Part shown: positions 54,671-63,707 of the stretch, in pieces
Layout of the letters: every line of letters begins with the position of its first letter
Position numbering within the stretch: the first letter of the stretch is position 1
Assembly: GCF_014651515.1 (NCBI RefSeq)
Contig: NZ_BMXA01000001.1
Span: 248,001 to 312,000 of the forward strand
DNA: 64,000 nt
From: Arenicella chitinivorans
GTDB lineage: Bacteria; Pseudomonadota; Gammaproteobacteria; Arenicellales; Arenicellaceae
Direction: 5' to 3'
Notes under the pieces: model-generated
Databases searched by the model: none
Told to the model about the DNA's origin: nothing
What the model saw: only the letters and a program-made list of their open reading frames with translations
Made by a program: the position numbers and the translations under genes

Positions 54671-55507
54671 ATGAAGGTAAAAACTGTCCTGATCATCGAA
54701 GCGCTGACCGACATCGTCTTAATGATGATTAAGTTGACGGTGGGCATGATTACCAATTCGAGTGCCATTATTAGCGACGCACTACACTCTCTGACTGACT
54801 TGGCAAACAACGGCATTGCATTGATTGCTATTCGTTTATCTGAACAGCCCAGTGACGCCGACCATCATTATGGTCACCGTAAATTTGAGCATTTGGCGGT
54901 ATTCAGTTTGGCGGTATTGCTCAGTGTGGTGGCTTTAGAGTTGGTGTCGAATGCAATTCGGAATTATGGCGAACATGTCGCGCAGAGTGGGATTGGTATG
55001 GTGGTCCTGTTAGTTGCGTTAGGGTGTAACGTCGCATTAACTGCCTGGGAACATTATTGGGCGAGTCGGTTGGATTCTGATCTGCTTCAGGCCGATGCCA
55101 AACACACGTTGAGTGACGTGCTTACAACGGTTGCTGTGATCGGAGGCTGGCAATTTGCAGCACTTGGTTACTATTGGGTGGATACCCTGATGGCCATCGT
55201 CGTGGCGGTCGTTATTTTAGTTCTCGCTTTTCGCTTATTGCTGCGCGCCGTTCCAATTCTGGTTGATGCTTCACAGCATCCTCCAGCTGAGTTGGCGGCG
55301 GAGATCGAAAAAGTCGGTCAGGTCGAACGCGTGCGTCAAGTGCGCGCCAGAAATACGAAAGATGGTAATTATGCCGACGTGATTATCACGGTCGACCCAA
55401 CTATGCCGACCGTGAATGCGCATCACGTTACCGAACAAATCGAAGCGTTATTGAAGCGTCAATTCGATATTCATGACGTTGTTGTCCACGTCGAGCCAAG
55501 CGAGTAA
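54671..55507 (+). CDS. Cation diffusion facilitator (CDF) family exporter
   Basis: Metal/proton antiporter of 278 residues with six predicted helices. The paired metal-site motifs are SDALHSLTDLANN in helix 2 and QADAKHTLSDVLTT in helix 5, and HHYGHRKFEHLAVF is the usual cytoplasmic loop. The C-terminal cytoplasmic domain (residues about 205-278) has RARNTKDGNYADVIITVDP and ends with the metal-binding HDVVVHVEP. Zn, Fe, Mn or Co are possible. It is 82 bp from the phosphate transporter gene on the same strand. Confidence 0.93.
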   Translation: MKVKTVLIIEALTDIVLMMIKLTVGMITNSSAIISDALHSLTDLANNGIALIAIRLSEQPSDADHHYGHRKFEHLAVFSLAVLLSVVALELVSNAIRNYGEHVAQSGIGMVVLLVALGCNVALTAWEHYWASRLDSDLLQADAKHTLSDVLTTVAVIGGWQFAALGYYWVDTLMAIVVAVVILVLAFRLLLRAVPILVDASQHPPAELAAEIEKVGQVERVRQVRARNTKDGNYADVIITVDPTMPTVNAHHVTEQIEALLKRQFDIHDVVVHVEPSE

Positions 55508-55516
55508 GCGCCCCCT

Positions 55517-56224
55517 TCATTTATTCAGGGTATTAACTCCTCGAACTCCTAGCACTAGACCAAGGGCCACGACAGCCACCAAATTGCAGGCCATAAATGC
55601 CCCCGTGACGGTAGCGTGACCTAATACTGGCAGAAAATCTCGGCCGATCAATGCCAGCACCACAAACAAAGATGCAAAGACGCCCCACGCTGCGAGCAGC
55701 TTTGGTATCAGTCTTGAACGCAAAAATAGCCAGAACACACCGGCTTTCGAAATGCTACCAAGAACCAGACCCAAGTGGAAAGAGGTGTAGTCTGAGGTCA
55801 CTTGCAGGCTGATCAGAAGTGACCGTTGATTGCCGCTAGCGATCGAATCAAACGCAGAATTACCGGCAATCAGCGCTGAATTTAATGCGTAAACTGCCCC
55901 CAGCAGGGCAATCACTCCGGTAATGATGGCGAGAACTAAACTCCATGATGCAAGCACTAGGCCGTGATCACGCAAGAGTAGAAAAAAACCGATTGCGATA
56001 AACATCTCCAGCAGAATTTGTAGCACGGAGAGATAGGCTGCAGCGTGTAGCCTAAGTTCTGCCGTTAGCATGTTTTCGGCCGTCCCAGCAATATCAGCGC
56101 TGAGGTTTACATCTATACCTGGCGTGATAAAGAGTGCGCTTGCTATTCCTAATACGATCAACAATATCAGCGACCATCCTATCTGGTGGCTGAGTTGCTG
56201 TGAGTTGAAAGCTTGATGTGTCAT
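55517..56224 (-). CDS. DUF4386-family membrane protein
   Basis: Integral membrane protein of 235 residues with about six helices. The order IGWSLILLIVLGIASALFITPG, a short periplasmic loop, LQILLEMFIAIGFFLLL, and YTSFHLGLVLGSISKAGVFWLFL followed by SRLIPKLLAAWGVFA is the DUF4386 pattern. Function is unknown for the family. It is convergent with the CDF gene and separated by only 9 bp. Confidence 0.85.
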   Translation of the reverse strand: MTHQAFNSQQLSHQIGWSLILLIVLGIASALFITPGIDVNLSADIAGTAENMLTAELRLHAAAYLSVLQILLEMFIAIGFFLLLRDHGLVLASWSLVLAIITGVIALLGAVYALNSALIAGNSAFDSIASGNQRSLLISLQVTSDYTSFHLGLVLGSISKAGVFWLFLRSRLIPKLLAAWGVFASLFVVLALIGRDFLPVLGHATVTGAFMACNLVAVVALGLVLGVRGVNTLNK

Positions 56225-56572
56225 TCAAAATCTCCTGATTTTTAATCATCAGTGCTAAGTGGAACACCTGAATAACTATCAAAATCAGGTGACTTGACCG
56301 TCAAGATGAGCGAATCATCTTGATATTGGATGCAATACTGATGCGTTTGGATTCAACTTTTTTGTTGTTTAGTAATCAATAATACGATTCCGAACGAGTT
56401 GGCGCCAAATCAATGCGACTTGCCGTTGTTGATCTGCTTGACGCGAGTATGAGCGGTCAACCTCCCAGGGGATACTCGCAGCACGAGGTCTTGCCGGTTC
56501 GCATGCTATCCAAACCCACTGACAAAATTTCAATCGTTGCCGAATCCGACTCGCACCACTCCGAAGCATAAA
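56225..56572. other. Intergenic region before the PiuC-like gene
   Basis: These 348 bp separate two minus-strand genes. They contain a 66-codon minus-strand frame (56369-56569) starting four bases after the PiuC-like stop. It is Arg- and Trp-rich and matches no family I know, so I leave it uncalled. The promoter of the DUF4386 gene should lie at 56225-56330. No RNA gene or strong hairpin is apparent. Confidence 0.45.
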
Positions 56573-57235
56573 TCAGTCGCACCAGAGCCGTTCCAAATTG
56601 CTTTTAACTTTTAGTATGTTCAGACGAGCGGCGGTATTCTGCTCGTTTCTTGGAAGCAATTCCAGCGCCTGACTAAGATCAAACAAGGTCTGACGGTGGG
56701 CGGCAAGTCGGATTTTGCTTTGAATCCATCCAATCGCGGCGAATCGCTCTCCGGCCGTGACGGGGGTTACGCGGTGAATAGTGTCTGCGGAATACACATA
56801 AGCACTCCCCGCTGGTAGTTTGATTTGCTCGATGCCGTCCGATTTGTGAATTTCGAGTTCGCCTCCGGAATAGGTATCGGGGTCAGATAAAAACAAAGTA
56901 AATGCGATGTCGGTGCGCGTATTGTCTATACAGGCCTCATCAATATGAGCACCGTATTCCATGCCCGGTTGGTACCGACTGATAATGATCTTGGCGAATC
57001 GCTGGGGGTAGACAGCGCGTTTTAGCAAGGGGTGCGACGCCAGTGCAGTTTCAATTTTCTGTTTCACACCTAGAATGGCAGCCGCTTCGGGGTCGGCTTG
57101 CAGGTTCTGTTTAACCTGGCGAGCGGACTTACCCGCTGTGAGCTTGCCATCTTGGTATAGGCTTGAGTCAGCCACAGCGTCTTGAATTGCTAGAAGAGAA
57201 TGATTATCAATTGCGTTTTCAATTAAAAAGGCCAT
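56573..57235 (-). CDS. PKHD-type Fe(II)/2-oxoglutarate hydroxylase (PiuC/YbiX)
   Basis: Dioxygenase of 220 residues (ATG at 57235; an in-frame TTG at 57268 is less likely). The double-stranded beta-helix shows the Fe ligands H and D in YGAHIDEA, the distal His in ADTIHRVTPV and the 2-oxoglutarate Arg in GERFAAIGWIQS; RTDIAFTLFLSDPDTYSGGELEI is the family signature. PiuC/YbiX genes usually follow TonB iron-uptake receptors and are iron-repressed. Here a good Fur-box-like sequence overlaps codons 8-14. The gene is divergent from a lipoprotein gene. Confidence 0.92.
   Translation of the reverse strand: MAFLIENAIDNHSLLAIQDAVADSSLYQDGKLTAGKSARQVKQNLQADPEAAAILGVKQKIETALASHPLLKRAVYPQRFAKIIISRYQPGMEYGAHIDEACIDNTRTDIAFTLFLSDPDTYSGGELEIHKSDGIEQIKLPAGSAYVYSADTIHRVTPVTAGERFAAIGWIQSKIRLAAHRQTLFDLSQALELLPRNEQNTAARLNILKVKSNLERLWCD
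57196..57214 (-). promoter_or_regulatory. Fur-box-like sequence inside the piuC start
   Basis: Reading the minus strand, GCAATTGATAATCATTCTC matches the 19-bp Fur consensus GATAATGATAATCATTATC at 15 positions, including the whole central TGATAATCATT. It lies within the first codons of the PiuC-like gene and about 110 bp upstream of the divergent lipoprotein gene, so it could regulate either or both. As it also codes for IDNHS it may be partly fortuitous. Confidence 0.45.
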
Positions 57236-57321
57236 ACTAAGCGGGGTTCTGATTGTGATTAAAAACAATAGACACCAATCTTAGCAATAATCCAATTCCC
57301 CCACGAGGTTGTACTGAAACT

Positions 57322-58161
57322 ATGATTAAACGAACTAAACTCTGGATGAGTATCAACAAGATTACGCTGGTGAGTGTCGCGAGTGTTGGGATCGCGGGCT
57401 GTGACTCAAACAGTGATACGGCTACTGACATAGAGCAGCAAGCCAAGGTGGCCTTGGAGCAAACAGCTTCCGTGGTGGAAGGTGAGGGCGAAGGCGAAGG
57501 TGAGGGAGCTGGGTCCGTTGATCTGGCGACCAACGATCTTGCTTATCTAACTCAGTTGGCATTGATGCGCGGCCATCTGTTTGTTGGCAACGCGCTTTAC
57601 CAAGCAGGTCATTTTGAGCACGCTAAAATGCATATGAAGCACCCAGAGAGTGAACTGTATGCCGCCGTGGAACCCGCCTTTAAAGCGCGGGGTGTTAGAG
57701 GCTTTGCTGCGCAGTTAACCACCTTATCGACGGCGGTGGAACAGGAGCAAGGCGATGCCGTGGTGTCTGCAGCCTACGCGGCTGTGGTTGAAGCAATTAC
57801 TGCGAATGAAAAGGCGGTCAATGTGGCGAGTATCTCAGTGGCACAACAATTGAAACTGGTGGCAGAAATCATGCGTGTCGCGGGTGAGGAGTATGCCATT
57901 GCAGTGGTCGACGGGAAGATGGAAAACGCACATGAGTATCAGGATGCTCTCGGTTTCACCACTGTCAGCAAGCGGATAGTGAGTGATATTTCTGTCGCCA
58001 ATGGCGGCGAGCGTGACGCCAAAGAAGCCGCGCTGGCGCACCTGGACGCACTGGAAGCGCATTGGCCATCAATGATTCCGCCCGACTCCTTGGCAACCGA
58101 GGCAAGTGCGCTGTACGTCGCGGCAGCCAAGATCGAACTCTTAGCCTTTGGTGTGAAGTAA
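57322..58161 (+). CDS. Predicted lipoprotein with Glu-Gly repeat linker
   Basis: Protein of 279 residues with a lipoprotein signal (SVASVGIAGC, Cys at about 27), a short linker and a run of five EG units (EGEGEGEGEGAG, about 53-63), then a mainly helical Ala-rich domain (LAYLTQLALMRGHLFVGNALYQAGHFEHAKMH region). The helical part, with conserved-looking His residues GHLFVG, HFEHAKMHMKHPE, recalls iron or haem binding proteins, but no family can be named. It is divergent from the PiuC-like hydroxylase and shares its Fur-like region, so an iron link is an inference. Confidence 0.8.
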   Translation: MIKRTKLWMSINKITLVSVASVGIAGCDSNSDTATDIEQQAKVALEQTASVVEGEGEGEGEGAGSVDLATNDLAYLTQLALMRGHLFVGNALYQAGHFEHAKMHMKHPESELYAAVEPAFKARGVRGFAAQLTTLSTAVEQEQGDAVVSAAYAAVVEAITANEKAVNVASISVAQQLKLVAEIMRVAGEEYAIAVVDGKMENAHEYQDALGFTTVSKRIVSDISVANGGERDAKEAALAHLDALEAHWPSMIPPDSLATEASALYVAAAKIELLAFGVK

Positions 58162-58167
58162 GCGTCT

Positions 58168-58200
58168 CAGGCTATGCTGAACCGGGGTGAGCGTAGCCTG
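58168..58200. terminator. Hairpin between convergent genes
   Basis: Inverted repeat with 11-bp arms CAGGCTATGCT and AGCGTAGCCTG (one G-U type mismatch) and an 11-nt loop, between the lipoprotein gene and the AraC-type gene. It has no T tract on either side, so it is only a candidate bidirectional terminator. Confidence 0.35.
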
Positions 58201-58220
58201 AATCGAGCCTGTGTTCGGTA

Positions 58221-59378
58221 CTAACTATCCAGGCTCTGCTTACGATATTGACTCGGGGTAACGCCGACGAGTTTTTTGAAAAATGTGTTAAAGGTGGCTT
58301 TGCTGTTAAAACCACTTTTTGACATTACCTCGATCATCGTCAATTGGGCAAGATCTGGGTCTTGCAGCAGGCGCTTCGACTCTTCGATCCGGTAGCGATT
58401 GATGAATTCGAAGAAGTTTTGTTTAAAGTGACGGTTGATGATATTCGATAAAGTTCGCGTTGGGAGCTCCAGTTGTCGGGCGAGCTGCTCCAGAGTCAGG
58501 ATATGTTGGAGGAATGGCTTTTGGTTCGCCATGTGGGCTTCAATGCGTGCAACTTCGTCGCACTCAAACTCCACGTGTTCGGAGTTGCTTTCCTCCACCG
58601 TAATCACGCCTTCAAACAAGCGTGAACGGCTGAGACTAAAAAAGATCAATGCCGTAACCAGCCCCAGGGTGGCGTAGTTGCCTGTTAAGCCCATTAAACT
58701 GAAGTCGATGGGAATGCCGCCGTGGACATTTAGAATAATTGCGGCGGCTACAAACACGGCCCAGCAACGAATGATGGTGAACCCAATCACCAACAGGTTT
58801 AACCAGCCCAGATCGATATTTTCCAGGCTGGAATAACGATGCCGAATTTGTTTTCGAAACTGGTGGATTTCGATCAGACACAAAATGCTGAAAAATACAC
58901 GCAGGCACTCTCGGATAAACCCTTCGGCATGGCGCAGAAAGTTGGCTTGTTCTGTGTGGTAGTTGCGTAAAAACTCAACTTTTATCTGGAATGGCAGCGT
59001 GTAAAACTCAAACCAGATCCAGATTAAATAGACTGCCGCTGGCAGTAAAAACAACAGATCGATGCGTGTGAGTTGGTAATTTTTGTATACCAGCGCACGT
59101 GTATACCAAAGCAATAATGGCCCCTCGAGCCAGTACGCAATTTCAAACACGCGGTAGAGATCAGGCGAGATATTCAGCGCGATATAGCGGAATTCGGTGC
59201 CGTAATTCACCAAAATGTGCAGTGGGATGGCTGCCTGAGTCAGTAAAAAACCGACCAGGAAATAGTCCGCCATTCGTCGCTGGTGTCGCACCACAAACAA
59301 CAGCATAGCGAATAACGCGCACTGATAAATCGTAACGAGCAGCACAATATCGTGCGTGTTAAAAATTAACCGTTCCAA
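58221..59378 (-). CDS. Membrane-bound AraC-family regulator
   Basis: Protein of 385 residues with about seven N-terminal transmembrane helices (residues about 8-250) and a C-terminal AraC DNA-binding domain (about 280-380). The HTH pair is visible as LEQLARQLELPTRTLSNIINR and TMIEVMSKSGFNSKATFNTFFKKLVGVTPSQYRK. This arrangement is known in marine and Bacteroidetes regulators that sense sugars through the membrane. It follows the phosphorylase operon on the same strand after 89 bp and is its likely regulator. Confidence 0.9.
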   Translation of the reverse strand: MERLIFNTHDIVLLVTIYQCALFAMLLFVVRHQRRMADYFLVGFLLTQAAIPLHILVNYGTEFRYIALNISPDLYRVFEIAYWLEGPLLLWYTRALVYKNYQLTRIDLLFLLPAAVYLIWIWFEFYTLPFQIKVEFLRNYHTEQANFLRHAEGFIRECLRVFFSILCLIEIHQFRKQIRHRYSSLENIDLGWLNLLVIGFTIIRCWAVFVAAAIILNVHGGIPIDFSLMGLTGNYATLGLVTALIFFSLSRSRLFEGVITVEESNSEHVEFECDEVARIEAHMANQKPFLQHILTLEQLARQLELPTRTLSNIINRHFKQNFFEFINRYRIEESKRLLQDPDLAQLTMIEVMSKSGFNSKATFNTFFKKLVGVTPSQYRKQSLDS

Positions 59379-59467
59379 TCCAACCGCCCTCTTTTCTTCT
59401 TTTTACGGCAGTATAGCCAATCCAAGCGTGTAGTAGTAATCGTATTCTTGCAAATAGTCGCTCTGAA

Positions 59468-59977
59468 TTAAGCGTGCTGTAATGCTTTTTGTACTAAGGT
59501 GACCAATGTTGAGGTGGGGCGTTGGGCGTCAAGTGTTAGCACGTCTGGTTCGTCGGCTGAGATATCCAAAGTTGCAAGTTGACTGGTTAGCAAAGAGGTG
59601 GGCATAAAATGATTTTGTCGTTCGGCCAATCGACTTTCCAAGACTTCGGGAGACGCCGATAGGTGCACAAACTGAATCTGAAAGTGTAGAGCACGAAAAC
59701 GATCGCGGTGCGCCCGAACCAACCCGGAATAGGCGAGTACGCAGTTTTGTTGTGCAGCACACCGTAACTCGAGCTCAGTTAATAACGCCTTGATCCAAGG
59801 CTCGCGCATAGTATTGGTTAAGGGTTTGCCACTGGCCATCCACGCTTTATTCTCCGCGCAATGGAAATCATCAGCTTCGATAAACAGCCAGCGCAACTGT
59901 GACGCCAATGCGCGCCCCAAGGTGGATTTTCCAGTCCCGCTCACACCCATGCAAATGACTAAATTCGGCTTGTCCAT
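59468..59977 (-). CDS. gntK: Gluconokinase
   Basis: Kinase of 169 residues with a P-loop at GVSGTGKSTLGRALA, the EADDFHCAENKAWMASGKPL substrate motif and the closing LDISADEPDVLTLDAQRPT; all are characteristic of GntK/IdnK. It phosphorylates D-gluconate to 6-phosphogluconate. Its start codon overlaps the stop of the upstream GH94 gene (TAATG), showing translational coupling. This partnership indicates that the phosphorylase releases gluconate. Confidence 0.95.
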   Translation of the reverse strand: MDKPNLVICMGVSGTGKSTLGRALASQLRWLFIEADDFHCAENKAWMASGKPLTNTMREPWIKALLTELELRCAAQQNCVLAYSGLVRAHRDRFRALHFQIQFVHLSASPEVLESRLAERQNHFMPTSLLTSQLATLDISADEPDVLTLDAQRPTSTLVTLVQKALQHA

Positions 59978-62328
59978 TAGGGCTGAGTAGTCGCTGGCAA
60001 TTGGATCTGTACAGAATACTGCTTACCAACAGTTAACTGTGACAGCTCGTTCTGTGGTAACCGTACACCGTCCACATAGGTCTGCTGACATGTTGCCGAC
60101 GATGTTCGTTCAATGGTGATGTCCAATTGTACCCCGGCAATGTGTTTACATGCCTGCATGTGACGTAAGGTGCTGGGTGGCTGTGGCGCGAACCGTACTC
60201 CGTTAGCGGTAACGAGTATCCCTAGCAAGCCCTCAACCAAACTCCGGTAGAGCCAATGCACGGTTCCGGTGTTAAACAGTAAGCTCGAGCGGCCAGCGGT
60301 GCGCGGAAACTGCCGACTCGCCCCTCGGTAGTAATTCGGGATGAAATTCGGTAGCTGTCCGCGTTGAGTGAGGTCCGGTTCGTCCAAACTGGGTATCATT
60401 TTACGTATGAGGCGATACGCGTGATCGGCTTCGCCAATGGTATACAGGGCATAAATATAAAACGCCGCTGCGTGGTTATAAACCGAGCCATTCTCGGCTG
60501 TTCCAGGAAACTTTTGCGTCACGCGACCGATGTCTTCATGCATCTGAGTGAACGCCGGGGTAACCAGTTCAACACCATAGGGCGTTTCTAAATGATGTGT
60601 CACGGCGGCCAACATGCTCGTTTGCTGTTCTTCATTCACACACTGGCTTAACAAGGCCCAAGTTTGCGGGTTAAGAAAAATAGCGCCTTCCTCGTCACCA
60701 TCAATCCCAAATAGTCGCCCCGCATCTGTGATGCCTCGCCCGAACCAGTCACCGTGCCAAAAATGGGTATTCGCGGCGGTGGTCATGTCATCAATCGCTT
60801 GTTGCCAGAATGCTCGTTGATTTGTGCGTCCCAGCCGGGCACAAATTTGTAACCAGGTTTGTAGCGCGTAAATTGTTGCGAAAGTGAGCCAAGCAGAGAC
60901 CCCCTTACCTTGATAGCCGACCATGTTCATCGGATCACACCAATCCCCTTGGCCAATTAAACTTAACTGTCGATGATCGCGCGCTGCCAACAAATGACTC
61001 AGCGCGCGCTCACAATGGGTAAATACGCTGGCGGTTTCTGAACTGTCCGCGAACGGTAAGTTTAGATCGAAGACGTCGGTGTCATTGCTGCATTGTAAGT
61101 AAGCCTGCAGGGCGATGGGCAGCCAGACCGCATGGTCAGTATGCGGCACTTGGTTAATGTATTTAAGTGATGCATTGGCGTGCAGCAAAACGCCATCCGG
61201 CAGAGCCCCGTCCGCGTATTGTTGTCCCAGAGTGGTGAGCAGCATCTGGCGCGCTTTAGCGGGAGCCAGGTAACAAAGCCCCATCGCGTCTTGAAGGTAG
61301 TTTCGCGTTTGGGGATCGGTCGTCAGGCGGTTCAAGTCGCCGTGGTAGGCAATTTGTCGTGGTAACCAGAAATTCACAAATGCATCTAATTGCGGGTCGT
61401 TCGACTGCATTTGTAGAGTCTGGTCAGCGTACCAGTTCGGTTTCGCCAATTTTGGTGTTTGCCTAAAAACCGTTGCACGAATCGCTTCGATTTCGGCGCG
61501 ATTGTTGGCGGGCCCAAACGCGAAGCGAAATGTTTTCTCGCCTCCGGGAGTCAAGCTAAGCTGGTAGTGTAGTGCGGCAGTCGGAAGTTCGTAATGAGCA
61601 CTGCTTTGTGACAGTTGCGGTTGCATCACGCCCTGGGGGGCACGTAAACCGCCGTTGCCTTCAAATGCCTGTTGTCTTGCGTCCCAACTGATTGGCGGTT
61701 GATCAGCTAGCAAAAAACTGAGGTCTTTAAACTCTTTTTGTTTGAAATAATCAGCGGTCTTTTGGTACGGCGTCACGCTACGGCAGATAATACCGTTCAG
61801 GTCGGAATCAAAATCCGCAGATTGATTCATCCAGGATCGATAACCAAATGGAAAGTACGGGTAGATATCGATCTGCTTTGCAGTGTCCAAGGCGCTGATG
61901 GTGAGGGTCCAGACCTCTACTGCTAACTCGGCGTGCAAAGATACCTGCCAAGATAACCGCAACCCTCGATGCGTGATATGCCAATAGATTGCATCATTGG
62001 CGCACTGAAATTCAAAGTGTTCAAAGGTCTGTTTGCTCGGCGCAAACGGCAGCGAGAAGAGCCCACCGTCCCGAGCGTCTTTCACGTACACGAAGCGACC
62101 AGGGCTGTGCTCGAAAATCGGCTGCTCTGGTTGCATAAATGTGGTGGCTTCAAGGCTCGGACCACTGGCGTATTTAGCCGGTTCGGGTTGTAAGAACTGC
62201 GCATTGGCGTAGCCTTGGCAATTCACTTGCAGCAAAGTATGGGCGTTCCATAGGTAACTGCCAGCGGTGGGGACAGCCTGTGGGTCGAACAAGCTGACGG
62301 TCTTGTCTTTCTGGTGAGCTAAGCGCAT
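59977..62328 (-). CDS. GH94 phosphorylase, probably cellobionic acid phosphorylase
   Basis: Cytoplasmic glycoside phosphorylase of 783 residues: an N-terminal beta-sandwich (about 1-280) then an (alpha/alpha)6 barrel (about 300-700) and a C-terminal beta layer. The catalytic Asp motif is GDWCDPMNMVGYQGKG, the variant that characterises cellobionic acid phosphorylases, whereas cellobiose phosphorylases have GDWND. EIEAIR, DAMGLCYLAPAKARQMLL and GTAENGSVYNHAAAFY are further conserved blocks. It should split 4-O-beta-glucosyl-gluconate with phosphate to glucose-1-phosphate and gluconate. It is 2 bp from the transporter gene and overlaps gntK by one base. Substrate is inferred from motif and operon. 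Confidence 0.85.
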   Translation of the reverse strand: MRLAHQKDKTVSLFDPQAVPTAGSYLWNAHTLLQVNCQGYANAQFLQPEPAKYASGPSLEATTFMQPEQPIFEHSPGRFVYVKDARDGGLFSLPFAPSKQTFEHFEFQCANDAIYWHITHRGLRLSWQVSLHAELAVEVWTLTISALDTAKQIDIYPYFPFGYRSWMNQSADFDSDLNGIICRSVTPYQKTADYFKQKEFKDLSFLLADQPPISWDARQQAFEGNGGLRAPQGVMQPQLSQSSAHYELPTAALHYQLSLTPGGEKTFRFAFGPANNRAEIEAIRATVFRQTPKLAKPNWYADQTLQMQSNDPQLDAFVNFWLPRQIAYHGDLNRLTTDPQTRNYLQDAMGLCYLAPAKARQMLLTTLGQQYADGALPDGVLLHANASLKYINQVPHTDHAVWLPIALQAYLQCSNDTDVFDLNLPFADSSETASVFTHCERALSHLLAARDHRQLSLIGQGDWCDPMNMVGYQGKGVSAWLTFATIYALQTWLQICARLGRTNQRAFWQQAIDDMTTAANTHFWHGDWFGRGITDAGRLFGIDGDEEGAIFLNPQTWALLSQCVNEEQQTSMLAAVTHHLETPYGVELVTPAFTQMHEDIGRVTQKFPGTAENGSVYNHAAAFYIYALYTIGEADHAYRLIRKMIPSLDEPDLTQRGQLPNFIPNYYRGASRQFPRTAGRSSLLFNTGTVHWLYRSLVEGLLGILVTANGVRFAPQPPSTLRHMQACKHIAGVQLDITIERTSSATCQQTYVDGVRLPQNELSQLTVGKQYSVQIQLPATTQP

Positions 62329-62330
62329 GG

Positions 62331-63707
62331 TTAACGTGTCTCGAGATCAAGCTGTATTTGCCGCAAACGCTTACCGGTCAGTGTGTAACGTGTGACCAGC
62401 ACTGCCGCTATAAGGGCAAATACGCCGGGGATGACGGTTTGTAATAGATTGATGCCCACCAGTGACGACCCGGCTTGCGCTTGGTTCGCCTGATATCCGA
62501 GTAGTGCAAGCAGCCATAGCATGATCGCAGATCCGAACGCGCCACCCAGTTTTTGTGAAAATGTGGCGGCGGCAAACGTCATGGCTGTCGCACGGCGTCC
62601 CGTTTTCCATTCCGTATAATCGGCGGTGTCGGCGTACATCGACCAAGTCAGTGGCGATTTGGGTCCTAAACACAAACTGATCAGGCAATTGAGAGTAAAA
62701 ATAAGCGGAATGCCATCTTTGGGTACAAAGTACAGACAAATAGAGAACGTGGCAGTCAAAGCCATCAGTAACATGAGCAGCTTGGCTTTGTCGATAAAGC
62801 GCGTCATCAACGGTGTGCATGCTGCGCCAACGGCGTAGAAAATCATCTGCCAGAAAAGGTACGACGACAAGAGCTCTGGCTTTACGAGATAGTAGTTAAA
62901 ATAGTAATACGAAGAGCCCGCACGCATGGTAATGGTCAGCATGATAATCAGTGCCAACGCGAACAGAATCAACCAAGGTTTGTTGTCGAGCAGGTCTTTT
63001 AAATCCCCGACGGCATGGCTTTGTTGTGTTATCGGTGGCGCGATGCGTTCTCTCGTGCTGAGAAAGGTCAGAAGAAAGACCAGCGTCGCCAGTATGCCGT
63101 AGAGGCCAATCGTCAACTGCCAGCCACGAGCGGGGTCACCCTGACCGAACTGTTCAACTAACGGTAAGGTATAGCGATTAACGAGCGCACCGCAACCAAA
63201 GGCAAAAATAAAGCGGATGCTGATTAGCGAGGTGCGATCCTGGCTACGTGATGTCATGACGCCCGACAGCGCAGAATAAGGTGTGGAGACAATCGTGTAA
63301 CAGATCATCATCACCGAATAGGTCACGTAAGCCCAGACCAGTCGGCCCAGAGCACCGAGTTCGGGCGTGGTAAACGTCATTAACGCGGCCAGTGCCAGTG
63401 GCGCGCCGCCCCATATCAGGAAAGGGCGAAACTTACCCCAACGCGTGCGGGTACGATCTGCTACGGCACCCATGACCGGGTCCGTGAAAGCGTCAAAGAT
63501 CTTGGTCACCAATAACATGGTCCCGGCAGCCGCAGCGCTGATGCCGAAGACGTCAGTGTAAAACGCTGCGATAAACGACGCAATGGTGGTCCAGTATAGA
63601 TTAAATCCAGCGTCGCCTAGCCCGTAGCCGAGCTTCTCCTTGGTGCTCAAAGGTGTGCTTCGAGTCGTAGTGGTGGTTGTATTCACGAGACTGAGTCCCT
63701 GTATCAT
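62331..63707 (-). CDS. GPH-family MFS sugar:cation symporter
   Basis: Permease of 458 residues with about 12 helices. The start STKEKLGYGLGDAGFNLYWTTI and GAVADRTRTRWGKFRPFLIWG loop belong to the glycoside-pentoside-hexuronide family (MelB/YicJ). Further family elements are SALSGVMTSRSQDRTSLISIRF and YADTADYTEWKTGRRATAM. It is the first gene of the operon with GH94 and gntK and most likely imports aldobionic acid or cellobiose-like disaccharide. Upstream lie two palindromic sites. Confidence 0.93.
   Translation of the reverse strand: MIQGLSLVNTTTTTTRSTPLSTKEKLGYGLGDAGFNLYWTTIASFIAAFYTDVFGISAAAAGTMLLVTKIFDAFTDPVMGAVADRTRTRWGKFRPFLIWGGAPLALAALMTFTTPELGALGRLVWAYVTYSVMMICYTIVSTPYSALSGVMTSRSQDRTSLISIRFIFAFGCGALVNRYTLPLVEQFGQGDPARGWQLTIGLYGILATLVFLLTFLSTRERIAPPITQQSHAVGDLKDLLDNKPWLILFALALIIMLTITMRAGSSYYYFNYYLVKPELLSSYLFWQMIFYAVGAACTPLMTRFIDKAKLLMLLMALTATFSICLYFVPKDGIPLIFTLNCLISLCLGPKSPLTWSMYADTADYTEWKTGRRATAMTFAAATFSQKLGGAFGSAIMLWLLALLGYQANQAQAGSSLVGINLLQTVIPGVFALIAAVLVTRYTLTGKRLRQIQLDLETR

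Noticed and set aside
56369-56569. 66-codon minus-strand frame just after the PiuC-like gene
   Set aside because: The tight 3-bp spacing is suggestive, but there is no ribosome site beyond the upstream coding end, no recognisable domain, and the composition is Arg/Trp-rich. Left uncalled.
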